This document shows positions 16,695 to 26,242 of a stretch of DNA of 64,000 bases, in pieces; position 1 is the stretch's first letter, and the number at the start of each line of letters is the position of its first letter. The stretch is from Rathayibacter sp. VKM Ac-2857 (GTDB lineage: Bacteria; Actinomycetota; Actinomycetes; Actinomycetales; Microbacteriaceae), in the NCBI RefSeq assembly GCF_013205025.1, contig NZ_JABMLE010000003.1, positions 310,001-374,000 on the forward strand. Reading direction: 5' to 3'. The notes below the pieces were generated by a model. The model was not told the DNA's origin. It ran no database searches and saw only the letters and a list, made by a program, of their open reading frames with translations. A program made the position numbers and the translations under genes.

Positions 16695-19600
16695 TCAGCA
16701 GCTCGCGGCCGGGTACTCCTCGCTCTGCTCCCGCGTCACGTCCTCGCCGTCGACGGTCCCCGTCACGGTCAGGTCGACCGCATCGGCCGGCACCGCCTTC
16801 GCCCGGGTGGTGAAGGAGTGGAACGCGCTCTTGCCGGGAGCCACGGCGGTGAACGCCTTCTCGCCGTAGGGCGTCGTCATCGTGATCCCCACCGGCACGT
16901 CGGCCGTGTTGACCGCGGTGACGCCCAGCTGCACCTTGCCCGCGACGCACCGGCTCTGCACCGTCACGTCCAGGTCCGGCAGCGCCGGGGCGGCGGGGGC
17001 GACCGCGGCCACTCCGAGCCACGAGATCACCGGCTTCTCGCCGCCCGCGCCCTCGTTCGTCACCCGGTACTCCACCGTGGTCGCCGCATCGAGCGTGAAG
17101 GTCAGCGCCCCGGTCAGCGGCGTGTTCGTGCCCGACAGCGGGATGTTGCCCTTGGCCAGCTCCGCACCCCCGGCCGAGACCGTGTGGTTCATCGTCCGGC
17201 TGAGGCCCCACCACTCGGTGAACCCGCCCGTCAGCGTGTACGTCCCGGCGGCCAGCGGCAGTCGGTAGATCAGCTGCGTCGTGTCCTGGTAGAGACCGGT
17301 CGAGAACTTGTCGTTGACGTCCGTCCCGGTCTTCACCTTCATCCCCTCGGGCGCGAAGCCCCACTGGTCGGCGGCGGTCGAGGCCCGGTCCGACACGGCG
17401 TTGAGCAGCGACGGGACGGCCGCTTGCACCGCGCCGTACTGCGGCGAGGAGGTCGCCGCGGTGCCGGAGTCGATGTAGTAGGCAAGTCCCTCCGGCACGA
17501 TCTCGTAGCGCGCGGTCACCTTCGCGCCGTTCGCGAGCGTCCCGCGCAGGGTCACCGGCGCGTAGTCGGTGCGGGTCTGGGCTGCGGAGTCCGCGTCCCA
17601 GGTGACGCCGACGGAGGCGCCGTCGACCGTGAGCGCGGTCGGCAGCGCGGCGCTCGCGGTGAGCGCGCCCTGGTAGCCGAGGTCGCGGGTGACGCTCTGG
17701 ACGTAGACCAGCGCGAGCCGCGCGTTGTAGCCGCTCGTCCCGTCGGTCCCGAAGGACACGTCCACGACGCCCGGCGCCGCGAGGGTCACCTGCTGGCGCA
17801 CCGGCGTGGCCGCCCCGGTCGAGACCGCGGTGGCGCGCTTCGTCGTGCCGGCCGCGGTGACGGTCGAGACGACGTTGGTGGTCAGTCCGGCTCGCGGCGC
17901 CTGCACGGCGACGACGTCGTAGGTGCCGGCGGGCAGGGTGAGGTGCGTCACGACGGGCTTGCCGAAGTCGGCCGGCACGTACGAGGAGCTCCAGTCCGCG
18001 GGGTTGCCCGGGACGACGGCGCCGGTCGACGTGGTCGAGTAGCCCCAGGTGCTCCCCGCGGTGACCCCGTCCCACTTCCGGTCGGCGGCGTCGTTGAGGA
18101 CGCCCGGCTGGCTCGCCTTCACGGCCGCGTAGGCGGATCCGGCGGCGGCTCCGCTCGACCCCGAGTCGACGAAGTAGCGCAGGTCGGCGGGAGTCACGAG
18201 CAGCGGCACCGAGAAGCGCTGGAAGACGCCGGCGACCTTCTCGGAAGTCCGGCCGGTCAGCCGCACCGTGCCGAGCTCGGCCGTCCCGGCGAGGGCCTGC
18301 GCGGCTCCCGCGTCCCAGGTCACGGCGCGCTCGGCGCCCTCGAGGGTCACGGTCTTCGGCAGTCCGGCGGAGGCGGTCCCGGCGATCAGGCCGAGGTCGC
18401 GGACGTCGGTGCTCACGCCCTCGGGCACGAGCTCCGCGGCGGTCCGGCTGAGGCGTGCCACCAGAGCGGCGGTCCCCTCCGCGTCGAGGCCGTAGCCGGC
18501 CGGGTCGGCCAGCGCCGATCGCGCGGAAGCCACGACGCTCGCGAACGGGGCCCAGGAGGAGGCGCTCCACTCCGCCTCGACGAAGGACTCGGCCGTCGCC
18601 AGCGCCGCCGCGAGGGCGGTCGTGTCGACCGCCGACGAGTCCGCGTTCGCGACGACCAGGCCGACCGCGTCGACGTTGAGCACGCCGTCGTTCGCCGTCT
18701 CCAGCACCACGGTGTGCGCGCCGTCCGCGAGTCCGCGGAGCTGGAACGCCGTGCGCTCGCTGCCCGCCGCCCAGGTCGGCGCGTTCGTCGCCACCCGGAC
18801 GCCGTCCACGGTGACGTTCAGGGTCGCCGCCCCGGTGTTGCTGCCGAGGACGTCGAGTCCGGTCCCGGTGAAGGAGTAGGTCAGTGCCGCGCCCTTGCCG
18901 GTGCTCTTCGACGCCGTGCGCTGCCACTCGAACATGCCCTGGCCGTTGACGTGCGTCCACTGCTCGTCGAACTCGAGGATCGGCGTCGAGCTGTCGCTCC
19001 AGCTGGTCTGGTGCATGCCGTCGACGACGGTGGAGTAGTAGGGAGTGAAGCCGGGCACCTGCTCGACGACGAGGTCGTCGAACTGCGTGAAGGTGAACGC
19101 CGAGCCGAGCTGCACGCGCCCCGCGGCCTGCGGCGCCGGGTCGGTGTACGCGGCGACCTGCACGCCGTTGAGGTACGCGGTGTAGCGGTCGCCCGCCACC
19201 TGCACGGCGATCCGGTTCCACACTCCGGTGCCGGTGCGGAACGCCGTGCCGGGGGTGGCCGAGGCGGTGCCGGACGCGACGGAGGTGCCGTAGCGCAGCA
19301 GACTCCAGGCGCCCGTCGCGTCGACCCGCAGCTCGGCCGCGGAGACGTTCTGGCCGTTGGCCGTCCCGCCCTGCTCCCGGGCGCCGATCGTCGCGTACGG
19401 GGTGCCGCCGTTCTCGAAGAGCACGTCGACCGAGGCGCGGTAATTCGCCCAGCGGTAGTCGCCGATCGTCGTCTTCGGGTCGCCGCTGTTCCAGGCCGAG
19501 CCGTTCATGCCCGGGCCGACCTGCTGGCGCAGCACGCGGTCGCGCGCGGCGTCGCCGGTGGCCACCGACTCGAAGGCGCCGTTGGTGTCGTTCGTGTAGC

Positions 19601-21599
19601 GCGGGATCGCGCCGTCGTCCTCCGGCTGCACCGCGGGGGTGCCGGCGGGCTTCGCCTTCGCGCCGCGGCTGTCGAGGAACGACTCGCCCGAGTCGCTCAG
19701 CGCGCCGGTCGCCGGGTCGTAGGAGCGGATGTCCGCGGCCTCGGCGTAGTCGAAGTCGTCCGCGTACAGGAAGGAGTCGGTGGTGACGCCGTTGACGTCG
19801 CCGCTCGCGTCGGTGTCGAGCACGTCGCGGCCGCCGTCGGCGTCGGTGTACTCGGGCGAGGTCGGCAGGGTCGAGCCGTAGCCCTCGCGCGGAGTGAGGA
19901 CACCGCCGGCGCTCGCCGCGTGGTCGAGCGTGGTCGCGGTCGCCGTCGACCAGGGCTTCACCGTCACCGTGTAGACGCCGTCCACAGCGGACAGCTCCGA
20001 CACGGGCGCGACGTAGTTCGCGTCGTAGGCCTCGCCGGCGTCGGCCGCGCGGGTCTCCCAGACCTCCATCGTGCGGTCGGCGCCCAGGTCGAGGTCCTTC
20101 GCCGAGAGCGCGTAGGTCTTCTCGAACGGGCTGTCGTTGACGATCACGGTGGAGAAGTCCGAGCCGTCGGGCGCGGCGAGCGTCGTGTACGACACCGCGC
20201 CGGTCGACGCGCCGCTGGGCGGGTTGCCGCCGCCGAGCGCGCTGCCGGAGGCCTGTGGGATGCCGCGCCAGACGCCCGCGGTGTTGTCCTCGTTCTCCCA
20301 GCCGAGCTGCGCGAACTGCGTGTACTGCTCGACCGCGGCCAGGCCGCCGTCGTAGTACAGCCAGCCCGACCACGGGTCGCGGGCGCTGACCAGCTCCTTC
20401 GAGGAGTACTGGAAGCCGTCGTAGAAGGAGCCGATCGCGGGCTGGAAGATGTTCAGGGTGCGCAGCGACTTCGCGAAGCCGGAGGTGACCCAGTTGCTCA
20501 TCTCGAGGGCACTGTTGGTGCCGCCGAACTCGGTCCCGGTGCCGCCCTGGCCGTCGGGGTTCGTGTTGTTCGGGCGGTCGGCGGAGTTGGAGAAGGTCGC
20601 CTGGCCCTCGGAGTTCCAGATCTCCTTGTCGTAGGTCTGCGCGAACTTCTTGAGGTTGCCGTTCGCGTCGTCCGCCGTGGAGTAGTGGAAGCCGACGACG
20701 TCGACGGCGTCGCGGAGCGAGGAGTCGGTGGCCGAGTTCAACTGGTCGCCGAAGGAGGTCGGGGGAGTGCCGACCGTGTCCGCCGCGACCGTGCGGATCG
20801 CGCGGTAGCGCTCCCCCTCGTCCGCCGAGGCGAAGCCGTTGTTCGGGTCCTGCGCGCTCGCGCCCTCGTAGCCCTTGGTGTCGGTGCGGAGCCAGGTCGA
20901 GAACTTCTTGTAGAGCGCGGCGTTCGGGCTCGTGGTCTCGTTGGTGTCCGGGTTGATCGAGTCGACCATGATCCCGTACTCGCGCTCCGCCGCCAGGACG
21001 GTGTTCTTGAACCAGATGTACTGGTCCTCGTCGCTGGTGACCCAGGTCGGGCGGCTCCAGCGCAGGATGCTGACGTGCACGTCGCCCTCGGCGACCGACT
21101 GCGCGTCCGCGGCCAGCTGGAAGCCGGGCTCGCGCTGCACGTTCGGGTACTCGTCGCGCGAGCGCATCGTCGCGACGTTCGGCCCGGTCGAGGTGTTGCG
21201 GTCGTTGCCCATCTCGATCTTGATGGTGGTCATGATCGGGTGCTCGCCGCCGAAGAGCGTCTCGATCAGCTCCCAGTACTTCTCGGGGTGCTGGGACTTG
21301 TAGTCGAGCAGCAGCGCGCTGGTGGAGTTGGCGGAGAGGATGCCGAAGCCCTTGAAGGTCAGCGCGTTGACGCTCTCCGCCGCGGCGGCGACGTCGGCCG
21401 CAGTGATGGTCACGGCCTGGACGTCGGAGGGCGCGGCCTGGGCGGCCGGCACCTGGGTGAGCCCCGCGGCGAGCAGGGCGCCGAGCGCGGTCGCCGCGAC
21501 GAGGGTCCGTCCCCTCCCCTCCTTCCTGCGGTGCGGCCTGCTGTGCGAGGGGGGCTCGGGCTGCGAGCCTCGAGCGTGCCGGGGAGAGCGGTTGAGCAT
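16695..21599 (-). CDS. Large secreted GH59-like glycosidase with Ig-like and lectin-like modules
   Basis: 1634 residues from ATG 21599; a TTG extension to 21644 is less likely. Sec signal peptide ending AQA|AP near residue 55. Catalytic region about 75-620 resembles GH59 galactocerebrosidases: KGFGILSANSTSALLLDY, TTIKIEMGNDRNTSTGPN, acid/base candidate Glu222 in PDTNETT, nucleophile candidate Glu331 in EIWNSEGQA. Then a laminin/lectin-like module, an FIVAR-like helical segment, and two BIG4-like domains alternating with two copies of a YF(V/I)DSG module. The C-terminal domain is SRCVAGKV...YPAASC, also present in the 31.9 kb glycosidase. Extracellular beta-galactoside hydrolase is the best guess; the exact substrate is unknown. 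Confidence 0.82.
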   Translation of the reverse strand: MLNRSPRHARGSQPEPPSHSRPHRRKEGRGRTLVAATALGALLAAGLTQVPAAQAAPSDVQAVTITAADVAAAAESVNALTFKGFGILSANSTSALLLDYKSQHPEKYWELIETLFGGEHPIMTTIKIEMGNDRNTSTGPNVATMRSRDEYPNVQREPGFQLAADAQSVAEGDVHVSILRWSRPTWVTSDEDQYIWFKNTVLAAEREYGIMVDSINPDTNETTSPNAALYKKFSTWLRTDTKGYEGASAQDPNNGFASADEGERYRAIRTVAADTVGTPPTSFGDQLNSATDSSLRDAVDVVGFHYSTADDANGNLKKFAQTYDKEIWNSEGQATFSNSADRPNNTNPDGQGGTGTEFGGTNSALEMSNWVTSGFAKSLRTLNIFQPAIGSFYDGFQYSSKELVSARDPWSGWLYYDGGLAAVEQYTQFAQLGWENEDNTAGVWRGIPQASGSALGGGNPPSGASTGAVSYTTLAAPDGSDFSTVIVNDSPFEKTYALSAKDLDLGADRTMEVWETRAADAGEAYDANYVAPVSELSAVDGVYTVTVKPWSTATATTLDHAASAGGVLTPREGYGSTLPTSPEYTDADGGRDVLDTDASGDVNGVTTDSFLYADDFDYAEAADIRSYDPATGALSDSGESFLDSRGAKAKPAGTPAVQPEDDGAIPRYTNDTNGAFESVATGDAARDRVLRQQVGPGMNGSAWNSGDPKTTIGDYRWANYRASVDVLFENGGTPYATIGAREQGGTANGQNVSAAELRVDATGAWSLLRYGTSVASGTASATPGTAFRTGTGVWNRIAVQVAGDRYTAYLNGVQVAAYTDPAPQAAGRVQLGSAFTFTQFDDLVVEQVPGFTPYYSTVVDGMHQTSWSDSSTPILEFDEQWTHVNGQGMFEWQRTASKSTGKGAALTYSFTGTGLDVLGSNTGAATLNVTVDGVRVATNAPTWAAGSERTAFQLRGLADGAHTVVLETANDGVLNVDAVGLVVANADSSAVDTTALAAALATAESFVEAEWSASSWAPFASVVASARSALADPAGYGLDAEGTAALVARLSRTAAELVPEGVSTDVRDLGLIAGTASAGLPKTVTLEGAERAVTWDAGAAQALAGTAELGTVRLTGRTSEKVAGVFQRFSVPLLVTPADLRYFVDSGSSGAAAGSAYAAVKASQPGVLNDAADRKWDGVTAGSTWGYSTTSTGAVVPGNPADWSSSYVPADFGKPVVTHLTLPAGTYDVVAVQAPRAGLTTNVVSTVTAAGTTKRATAVSTGAATPVRQQVTLAAPGVVDVSFGTDGTSGYNARLALVYVQSVTRDLGYQGALTASAALPTALTVDGASVGVTWDADSAAQTRTDYAPVTLRGTLANGAKVTARYEIVPEGLAYYIDSGTAATSSPQYGAVQAAVPSLLNAVSDRASTAADQWGFAPEGMKVKTGTDVNDKFSTGLYQDTTQLIYRLPLAAGTYTLTGGFTEWWGLSRTMNHTVSAGGAELAKGNIPLSGTNTPLTGALTFTLDAATTVEYRVTNEGAGGEKPVISWLGVAAVAPAAPALPDLDVTVQSRCVAGKVQLGVTAVNTADVPVGITMTTPYGEKAFTAVAPGKSAFHSFTTRAKAVPADAVDLTVTGTVDGEDVTREQSEEYPAASC

Positions 21600-21887
21600 G
21601 AGTGCGCCTCGTCGTCGAGTCGAATGGGATGAGCGATCCGCCAACTCCGATCATTTCAGAACATGAGGAGAGCGATCGCTGTGGTCACCGTATCCGAGCG
21701 GTTTCCCGGGCGCAACGGCTCGAAGCGGCTCGCGAGCAGGGTCTTTCCTCTTGGAGCGACCACGGGATAGTCTGCTCGCCAGCGCGGAACGCTCTTCCTT
21801 GATGATCGATAATGATCGAATGGGAGGGACGGGACGCGCGACGACGAGTCGGCGACGAGGCCGACCGGAGAATGGAGAACCCCCGCC
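21600..21887. promoter_or_regulatory. Divergent intergenic region with direct-repeat ATGATCGA
   Basis: 288 bp between the GH59-like gene (minus) and the secreted protein gene (plus). It contains ATGATCGA at 21802-21809 and again at 21812-21819, a 10-bp step, and a GATAAT -10-like hexamer between them. CCGATCATTTC lies on the other side near 21646. A ribosome site GGAG (21874-21877) precedes ATG 21888. Operators for a shared regulator are possible but unproven. Confidence 0.35.
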
Positions 21888-22526
21888 ATGACCACCCGCT
21901 CCACACGGATCCACCCCCTTCTCACCCGCGGCGCCGCCGGTCTCGCCGGTGGCCTGCTGCTGCTCGGCGTCGCCGGCACCGCGTTCGCCGACGAGGTCGA
22001 GCTCGGCAACGACGACGTCGACGTGAACGTGCAGATCGCGCCGCTCACGACGCCGGGCTTCCTCTCGATGACCGTCGCGAGCGACTCCACCGCGCTGACC
22101 GAGGCGGGCTCGACCGGCGTGATCCGCCAGTTCACCGGCACGCTGCCCACCGTCACCGTGACCGACACCCGCGACGCCGCCGACATCCCCGCCGAGGCCG
22201 GCTGGTACGTGCTCGGCACCGCGAGCGACTTCGTCTCGTCGGCGGGCGACACCATCGGCGCCGAGAACCTCGGCTGGGCGCCGAACCTCATCGACGGCGG
22301 CGACTCCGGCCTCGTCGCCGAGGGCGACGTCGTCGACCCGATCATCGACGGCGGCCCCGACGGCGTCGGCCTCGTCGACCAGGAGCTGCTCGCCCTCACC
22401 AACGACAGCGCCGGAGTGGCCGAGGAGGGCTCCTGGACCGCGAACGCGGCCCTGACCCTCAAGACCCCCACCACCGTCGACGCCGGCGACTACACCTCGA
22501 CCCTCACCCTCTCCCTCTTCGAGTGA
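21888..22526 (+). CDS. Secreted beta-sandwich protein, WxL-like
   Basis: 212 residues: signal peptide with a Gly/Leu core ending AFA|DEVEL near residue 35, then a mature acidic domain rich in Val and Thr strands. The ending DAGDYTSTLTLSLFE resembles the closing strands of WxL-type cell-surface domains, but no tryptophan-x-leucine motif is obvious. It could attach to peptidoglycan or form a surface layer. The function is not established. It is divergent from the giant glycosidase and might share its surface location. Confidence 0.7.
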   Translation: MTTRSTRIHPLLTRGAAGLAGGLLLLGVAGTAFADEVELGNDDVDVNVQIAPLTTPGFLSMTVASDSTALTEAGSTGVIRQFTGTLPTVTVTDTRDAADIPAEAGWYVLGTASDFVSSAGDTIGAENLGWAPNLIDGGDSGLVAEGDVVDPIIDGGPDGVGLVDQELLALTNDSAGVAEEGSWTANAALTLKTPTTVDAGDYTSTLTLSLFE

Positions 22527-22529
22527 ATA

Positions 22530-23377
22530 TGTCGGTCGAGTAGCCGCCTCGGGCGGCGTGCACCCTCCATGCTGGTCGAGTAGCCCCGCAGGGGCGTATC
22601 GAGACCCGCCGTCACCAGAAGGCGGGTCTGCAGACTCGTCTTCCGGTGGATCTACTTGCAAGAGACGCCCGCAGACATGTTGGTCGAGTAGCCCCGCAGG
22701 GGCGTATCGAGACCCACCACCCCAAGGACGTCGGTCTCTTCCCCGCCCTGCGCTGGCGCCGAAGGCGCCCCCTCCGCTCGATACGCCCGCTGCGCGGCCT
22801 ACTCGATCAGCATGGAGCGGACCCGCCGCGTGGGCTGGCCGATCAGCATGCTCCGGACCCGCCGCGCGGGAGGTCCCGCGCCCGGCACATGCTGGTCGAG
22901 TAGCCGCCTCCGGCGGCGTATCGAGACCCGCGGGCTGGGGACGGGCGGATCTCGATGCGCCGCGCTGCGCGGCCTCCTCGATCAGCAGGAATCCTCGAGT
23001 GGACCCGCGACGGGCCTCGAGTCCCGAGCGGGCCCCCGCGCGCGTCCACTCGGCGGGGCCGGCTCGCGCGAGTAGACCCGCGTCGGGCCCTGCACCTGGG
23101 ACGGAGCCCGTTCCGGGTCGACTCGCCTGCCCGCCTCATGCTGGTCGAGTAGCCGACGCAGGCGGCGTATCGAGACCCGGCGTGAGGGGGGACGGTGGAT
23201 CTACTGGGAAGAGACGCCCGCAGACATGCTGGTCGAGTAGCCCCGAAGGGGCGTATCGAGACCCACCACCGCATGAACGTCGGTTTCTTCCCCGCCTGCG
23301 GTGGTGCCGGAGGCGCCCCCTCCGCTCGATACGCCCGCTGCGCGGCCTGCTCGATCAGCAGGAAAGGGGCTGCTCGA
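22530..23377. repeat. Palindromic repeat array 3 with a duplicated ~168-bp module
   Basis: About nine units, near 22530, 22568, 22677, 22776, 22888, 22947, 23137, 23225 and 23322, in both orientations. A larger block, 22645-22814, recurs at 23194-23361 in the same orientation: GGTGGATCTACT, AGAGACGCCCGCAGACATG, a palindrome unit, the ACGTCGGT stretch, GGCGCCCCCTCCGCTCGATA, a second unit. Its first ~100 bp also occur inverted at 14014-14115. No gene is supported in this roughly 930-bp interval. Confidence 0.88.
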
Positions 23378-23462
23378 TCGGCAGGGGGTCGATGAGGCCG
23401 GCGGGTGCGGGGTCCGCGGGTGTTCGGTATCGTGGCGCGCTCCGAGACCCGAGGGGGGCATC

Positions 23463-24032
23463 GTGGGCCGTCAGCACACCATCGCAGGAGCCGTGGGGAT
23501 TCTTGTGCTCGCGCTCGCCGGCTGCGCCTCGCCCGCGGATCCGGAGCCGGAGGCGGCCGGCGGCGGGCTCGACATCGCCGTCTCCTCGGTCTGCGAGGTG
23601 GGAGCCGATCCGCAGTGCACCGCGGTCGGCGGCCAGGACGTGCTCGTCGATCCGGCGGCCTTCACCCGGGCGGGCGTCGCGTCCGTCGAGGTGTCCGGCA
23701 CCGGCGACGCCCAGACCGTCGACGTGCGCTTCGACGAGGACGGCGCCGAGCTCTTCCAGGACGCGACGGCGGAGGCGGCCGGCGCCGGCCCGGACGCGCG
23801 GCTGCTGCTGCGGGCCGGCGACGTGGTCGTCTCGGCCGTGGCGGTGATGCAGGCGATCGAGGGCGACTCGGTGCAGATCCTCCCGGGCGACGAGGACGCG
23901 CAGGACCTCGCCGACCGCATCGGGCTGACCCGAGCGGTCAGGACGCCGGCGGCTCCTCCACGCCGAGCTGCACGGCCAGCTCCATGCAGCGCACCCGGGC
24001 CGGCGAGAAGTCGTAGGGCAGGCTCCGGATGA
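23463..24032 (+). CDS. Lipoprotein with a SecD P1-like head domain
   Basis: 189 residues from GTG 23463. Lipobox ALAGC with Cys21. The mature region resembles the periplasmic P1 head of SecD: VDVRFDEDGAELFQDATAEA followed by RLLLRAGDVVVSAVAVMQAI, matching the SecD pattern of a beta strand, D/E-G-A-x-x-F, and a G-x-VVSAP-like strand. No membrane helices, so it is not a translocase. The last about 30 codons overlap the 3' end of the convergent MerR gene by 95 bp and are low-complexity Pro/Ala/Arg, suggesting the original stop was lost or the true frame ends earlier. Confidence 0.6.
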   Translation: MGRQHTIAGAVGILVLALAGCASPADPEPEAAGGGLDIAVSSVCEVGADPQCTAVGGQDVLVDPAAFTRAGVASVEVSGTGDAQTVDVRFDEDGAELFQDATAEAAGAGPDARLLLRAGDVVVSAVAVMQAIEGDSVQILPGDEDAQDLADRIGLTRAVRTPAAPPRRAARPAPCSAPGPARSRRAGSG

Positions 24033-24828
24033 CGTCCGCCGCGCTCCTGGCGCGCGGATCGGCCGCGGGGGCGGGCGTCTCGGCGTCCTCGGGCGCGTGC
24101 CGCTCGTCCCAGGCGTCGAAGAGAGCGTCGTCCTCCTCCAGCTGACCGGACTCCATGCAGACGCGCAGCAGCTCCGTCTCGAAGGCGTGCCGCTCGGCCG
24201 CCACCTGCGCCACCCGGGGATCGTCGACGGCGACGGAATCGTCCAGGGCCTCCTCGGCGGCGTCGACGCGGTCGGACGCGGCGCGCAGGTCGGGGTGCGC
24301 GGCGAGAGCGGCGAAGCGGCCGGCCTGTATTGCGGCGCCGAGCGGGCCGAACACGCGCTCGGTCACCAGCAGGGTGTCCAGGTCGTCCTGGCGCAGCGAG
24401 CCCTCGGGCGCGCTCTCGAGGCGGCCGGACACGAGGTCGTCGAGCAGGCCCAGCCGGCTGCCGAGCGTGCGCATGCGCTCCACCGAGGCCCGCTGCCGCT
24501 GCAGCTCGGCCTCCTGCGCGGCGAGGGTCTCCTCCAGCCGGGCGAGGACGGCGGCGACCTCGTCCGCGCCGTCCGCACTGTCCGGCGCGGCGCCGGCGAA
24601 GGCGTCGCGCACGTCGTCGAGGGCGATGCCCACCTCGGCCGTCCGGCGGATCCAGAGCAGCCGGATGATCTCCTCGTAGCCGTATCGGCGGCGCCCGTCG
24701 CCGCCCCGCTCGCGCTCGGGGAGCAGGCCGACCTGGTGGTAGTGGCGGATCGCCCGGGGCGTGACGCCGACGAACGCCGCGGCGTCGCCGATCAGGACCT
24801 CGCGGGGCGGAGTCGGGAACGGGTGCAT
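23938..24828 (-). CDS. MerR-family transcriptional regulator
   Basis: 296 residues from ATG 24828, with GGAAGG upstream. N-terminal winged helix: LIGDAAAFVGVTPRAIRHYH then QVGLLPERERGGDGRRRYGY, then the dimerisation coiled coil (LARLEETLAAQEAELQRQRA). The C-terminal half is an acidic helical domain without the Cys residues of metal-sensing MerRs, so a ligand-sensing or stress type is more likely. It stands alone; its target could be itself or the adjacent lipoprotein. Confidence 0.88.
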   Translation of the reverse strand: MHPFPTPPREVLIGDAAAFVGVTPRAIRHYHQVGLLPERERGGDGRRRYGYEEIIRLLWIRRTAEVGIALDDVRDAFAGAAPDSADGADEVAAVLARLEETLAAQEAELQRQRASVERMRTLGSRLGLLDDLVSGRLESAPEGSLRQDDLDTLLVTERVFGPLGAAIQAGRFAALAAHPDLRAASDRVDAAEEALDDSVAVDDPRVAQVAAERHAFETELLRVCMESGQLEEDDALFDAWDERHAPEDAETPAPAADPRARSAADVIRSLPYDFSPARVRCMELAVQLGVEEPPAS

Positions 24829-24915
24829 GGTTGGCCTTCCGGGTCGGGTCGGGACGTGCTTCGAGCAGACCACATGACGCTGCGGCAGGAGCAAGCCGCT
24901 CGACGTCTCCGGCGG

Positions 24916-25091
24916 TGGTGGATCTCGATACGCCCGCAGGGCGGGCTACTCGATCAGCATGCAGGGGCCCGCAGAGCGGGCTGCTCGATCAGCATGGACT
25001 CGGGCTGCCCGATCCACGGGGGAGGGGACGGTCTGCGCCGCCATGCATGCTGGTCGAGTAGCCGCCGCAGGCGGCGTATCGAGACCCACCC
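24916..25091. repeat. Palindromic repeat array 4
   Basis: Full units at 24916-24960 (+) and 25046-25091 (-), and a half-unit GAGCGGGCTGCTCGATCAGC near 24974-24995. It lies between the MerR start and the LacI 3' end (both minus strand). Confidence 0.88.
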
Positions 25092-25127
25092 CTCCGGGAG
25101 GCGTGCCTCTCCTCGAGCAGGCTGGGG

Positions 25128-26147
25128 TCAGGCGCGCGGGCGCGGGGCCGCGGCGCTCTCGCGGAGGACGAGCTCCGGGAGCTCGGAGGAGAAGGCGGCG
25201 CCCGTGCGGCCCTCCATCGCGGGGAGGAGCAGGCCGAAGCCGCGGCGGCCGAGGCCGGCGAAGTCCTGGCGGACGGTCGTCAGGGCGGGCGTCCACATCC
25301 GGGCGAGCGGGTGGTCGTCGAAGCCGACGACGCTGATGTCCTCGGGGACGCGCAGCCCGGCCTCGGTGATGCCCTTGATCACGCCCATCGCGATCTCGTC
25401 GTTGCCGCAGAAGACGGCGGTGACGCTCGGGTCCTCGACCAGCCGCGCGGCGAGCAGTCGCCCGGACTCCGGCTCCCAGGTCGCCTCGAGCGGGGTCGGC
25501 GCGGTCGCCACTCCCGCGGCCTTCAGCGCGCGGCGCCAGCCGGTCGTCCGGCCGTCCTCGCGCCGCGACGGCGGGATGCGGATGTGGTGCACCGTCGAGT
25601 GCCCCAGCTCGAGCAGGTGCTCGGTCAGCGACTGCGCCGCGCGGAGCTCGTCGAGCACCGCCTGCGGCCGCCGCCCGCGGACCCCCGAGAGCGCGACGAC
25701 CGGCACGGTCTCCGGGATCGCCGCGAGCACGGCCACGCCCGGCGGGTCGAACTTGAGGACCACGATCCCGTCGGGGCTCTGGTCGAGCACCGAGGAGAGC
25801 GCCCGCTGGACGTGCTCCGGGTCGGCTGACTCGACGACGGTGATGGTGACGGTCCAGCCGCCGGCGCGCGCCTCCTCCTCGATGCCGCGGATCGCCTCGG
25901 CGTAGCCGTACTGCGAGGTGTTGCCGGCGACGACGGCGATGGTGCGCGAGCGCCGGGTCACGAGGTTCCGGGCGACGGCGCTGGGCCGGTAGTTGAGCTC
26001 CGCGATGGCCGCGAGCACCCGCTCGCGCTTGTCGGGGGCGACTCGCGCGGCGCCGGTCAGCACCCGCGACACGGTCGGCACCGAGACGCCGGCGAGGCGG
26101 GCGACGTCGGCGATGACCGGGGCCCTCGTCGCCTTGTCGCGCGTCAC
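25128..26147 (-). CDS. LacI-family transcriptional regulator
   Basis: 339 residues from GTG 26147; GGAAGCGGGAC lies just upstream. The N-terminal DNA-binding domain is VIADVARLAGVSVPTVSRVL, with the hinge helix around YRPSAVARNL. The periplasmic-binding-protein-like effector core follows, ending with ISVVGFDDHPLARMWTPALT. Located at the end of the alpha-galactoside operon, so it probably represses that operon and perhaps the divergent glycosidase, responding to a galactoside. Confidence 0.92.
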   Translation of the reverse strand: MTRDKATRAPVIADVARLAGVSVPTVSRVLTGAARVAPDKRERVLAAIAELNYRPSAVARNLVTRRSRTIAVVAGNTSQYGYAEAIRGIEEEARAGGWTVTITVVESADPEHVQRALSSVLDQSPDGIVVLKFDPPGVAVLAAIPETVPVVALSGVRGRRPQAVLDELRAAQSLTEHLLELGHSTVHHIRIPPSRREDGRTTGWRRALKAAGVATAPTPLEATWEPESGRLLAARLVEDPSVTAVFCGNDEIAMGVIKGITEAGLRVPEDISVVGFDDHPLARMWTPALTTVRQDFAGLGRRGFGLLLPAMEGRTGAAFSSELPELVLRESAAAPRPRA

Positions 26148-26242
26148 GCCGTCCCGCTTCCGTCCTCGACCGTCCTGCAAGTGCCCGGCGAGCCACGACG
26201 GAGCGAGGGCGACCGGCTCGGTGCCGCGGGCTCCGGCGGTGG

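Noticed and set aside
15643-21654. A 2003-codon open frame on the minus strand
   Set aside because: Its Arg/Ala/Pro-rich translation is a GC-frame shadow of the GH59-like gene and runs on through repeats; codon structure supports the 16695-21599 frame instead.
13625-23377. Regularly recurring repeats that could be mistaken for CRISPR
   Set aside because: Units are in both orientations, spacing is irregular (10-150 bp), stems vary, and no cas gene or leader is nearby.
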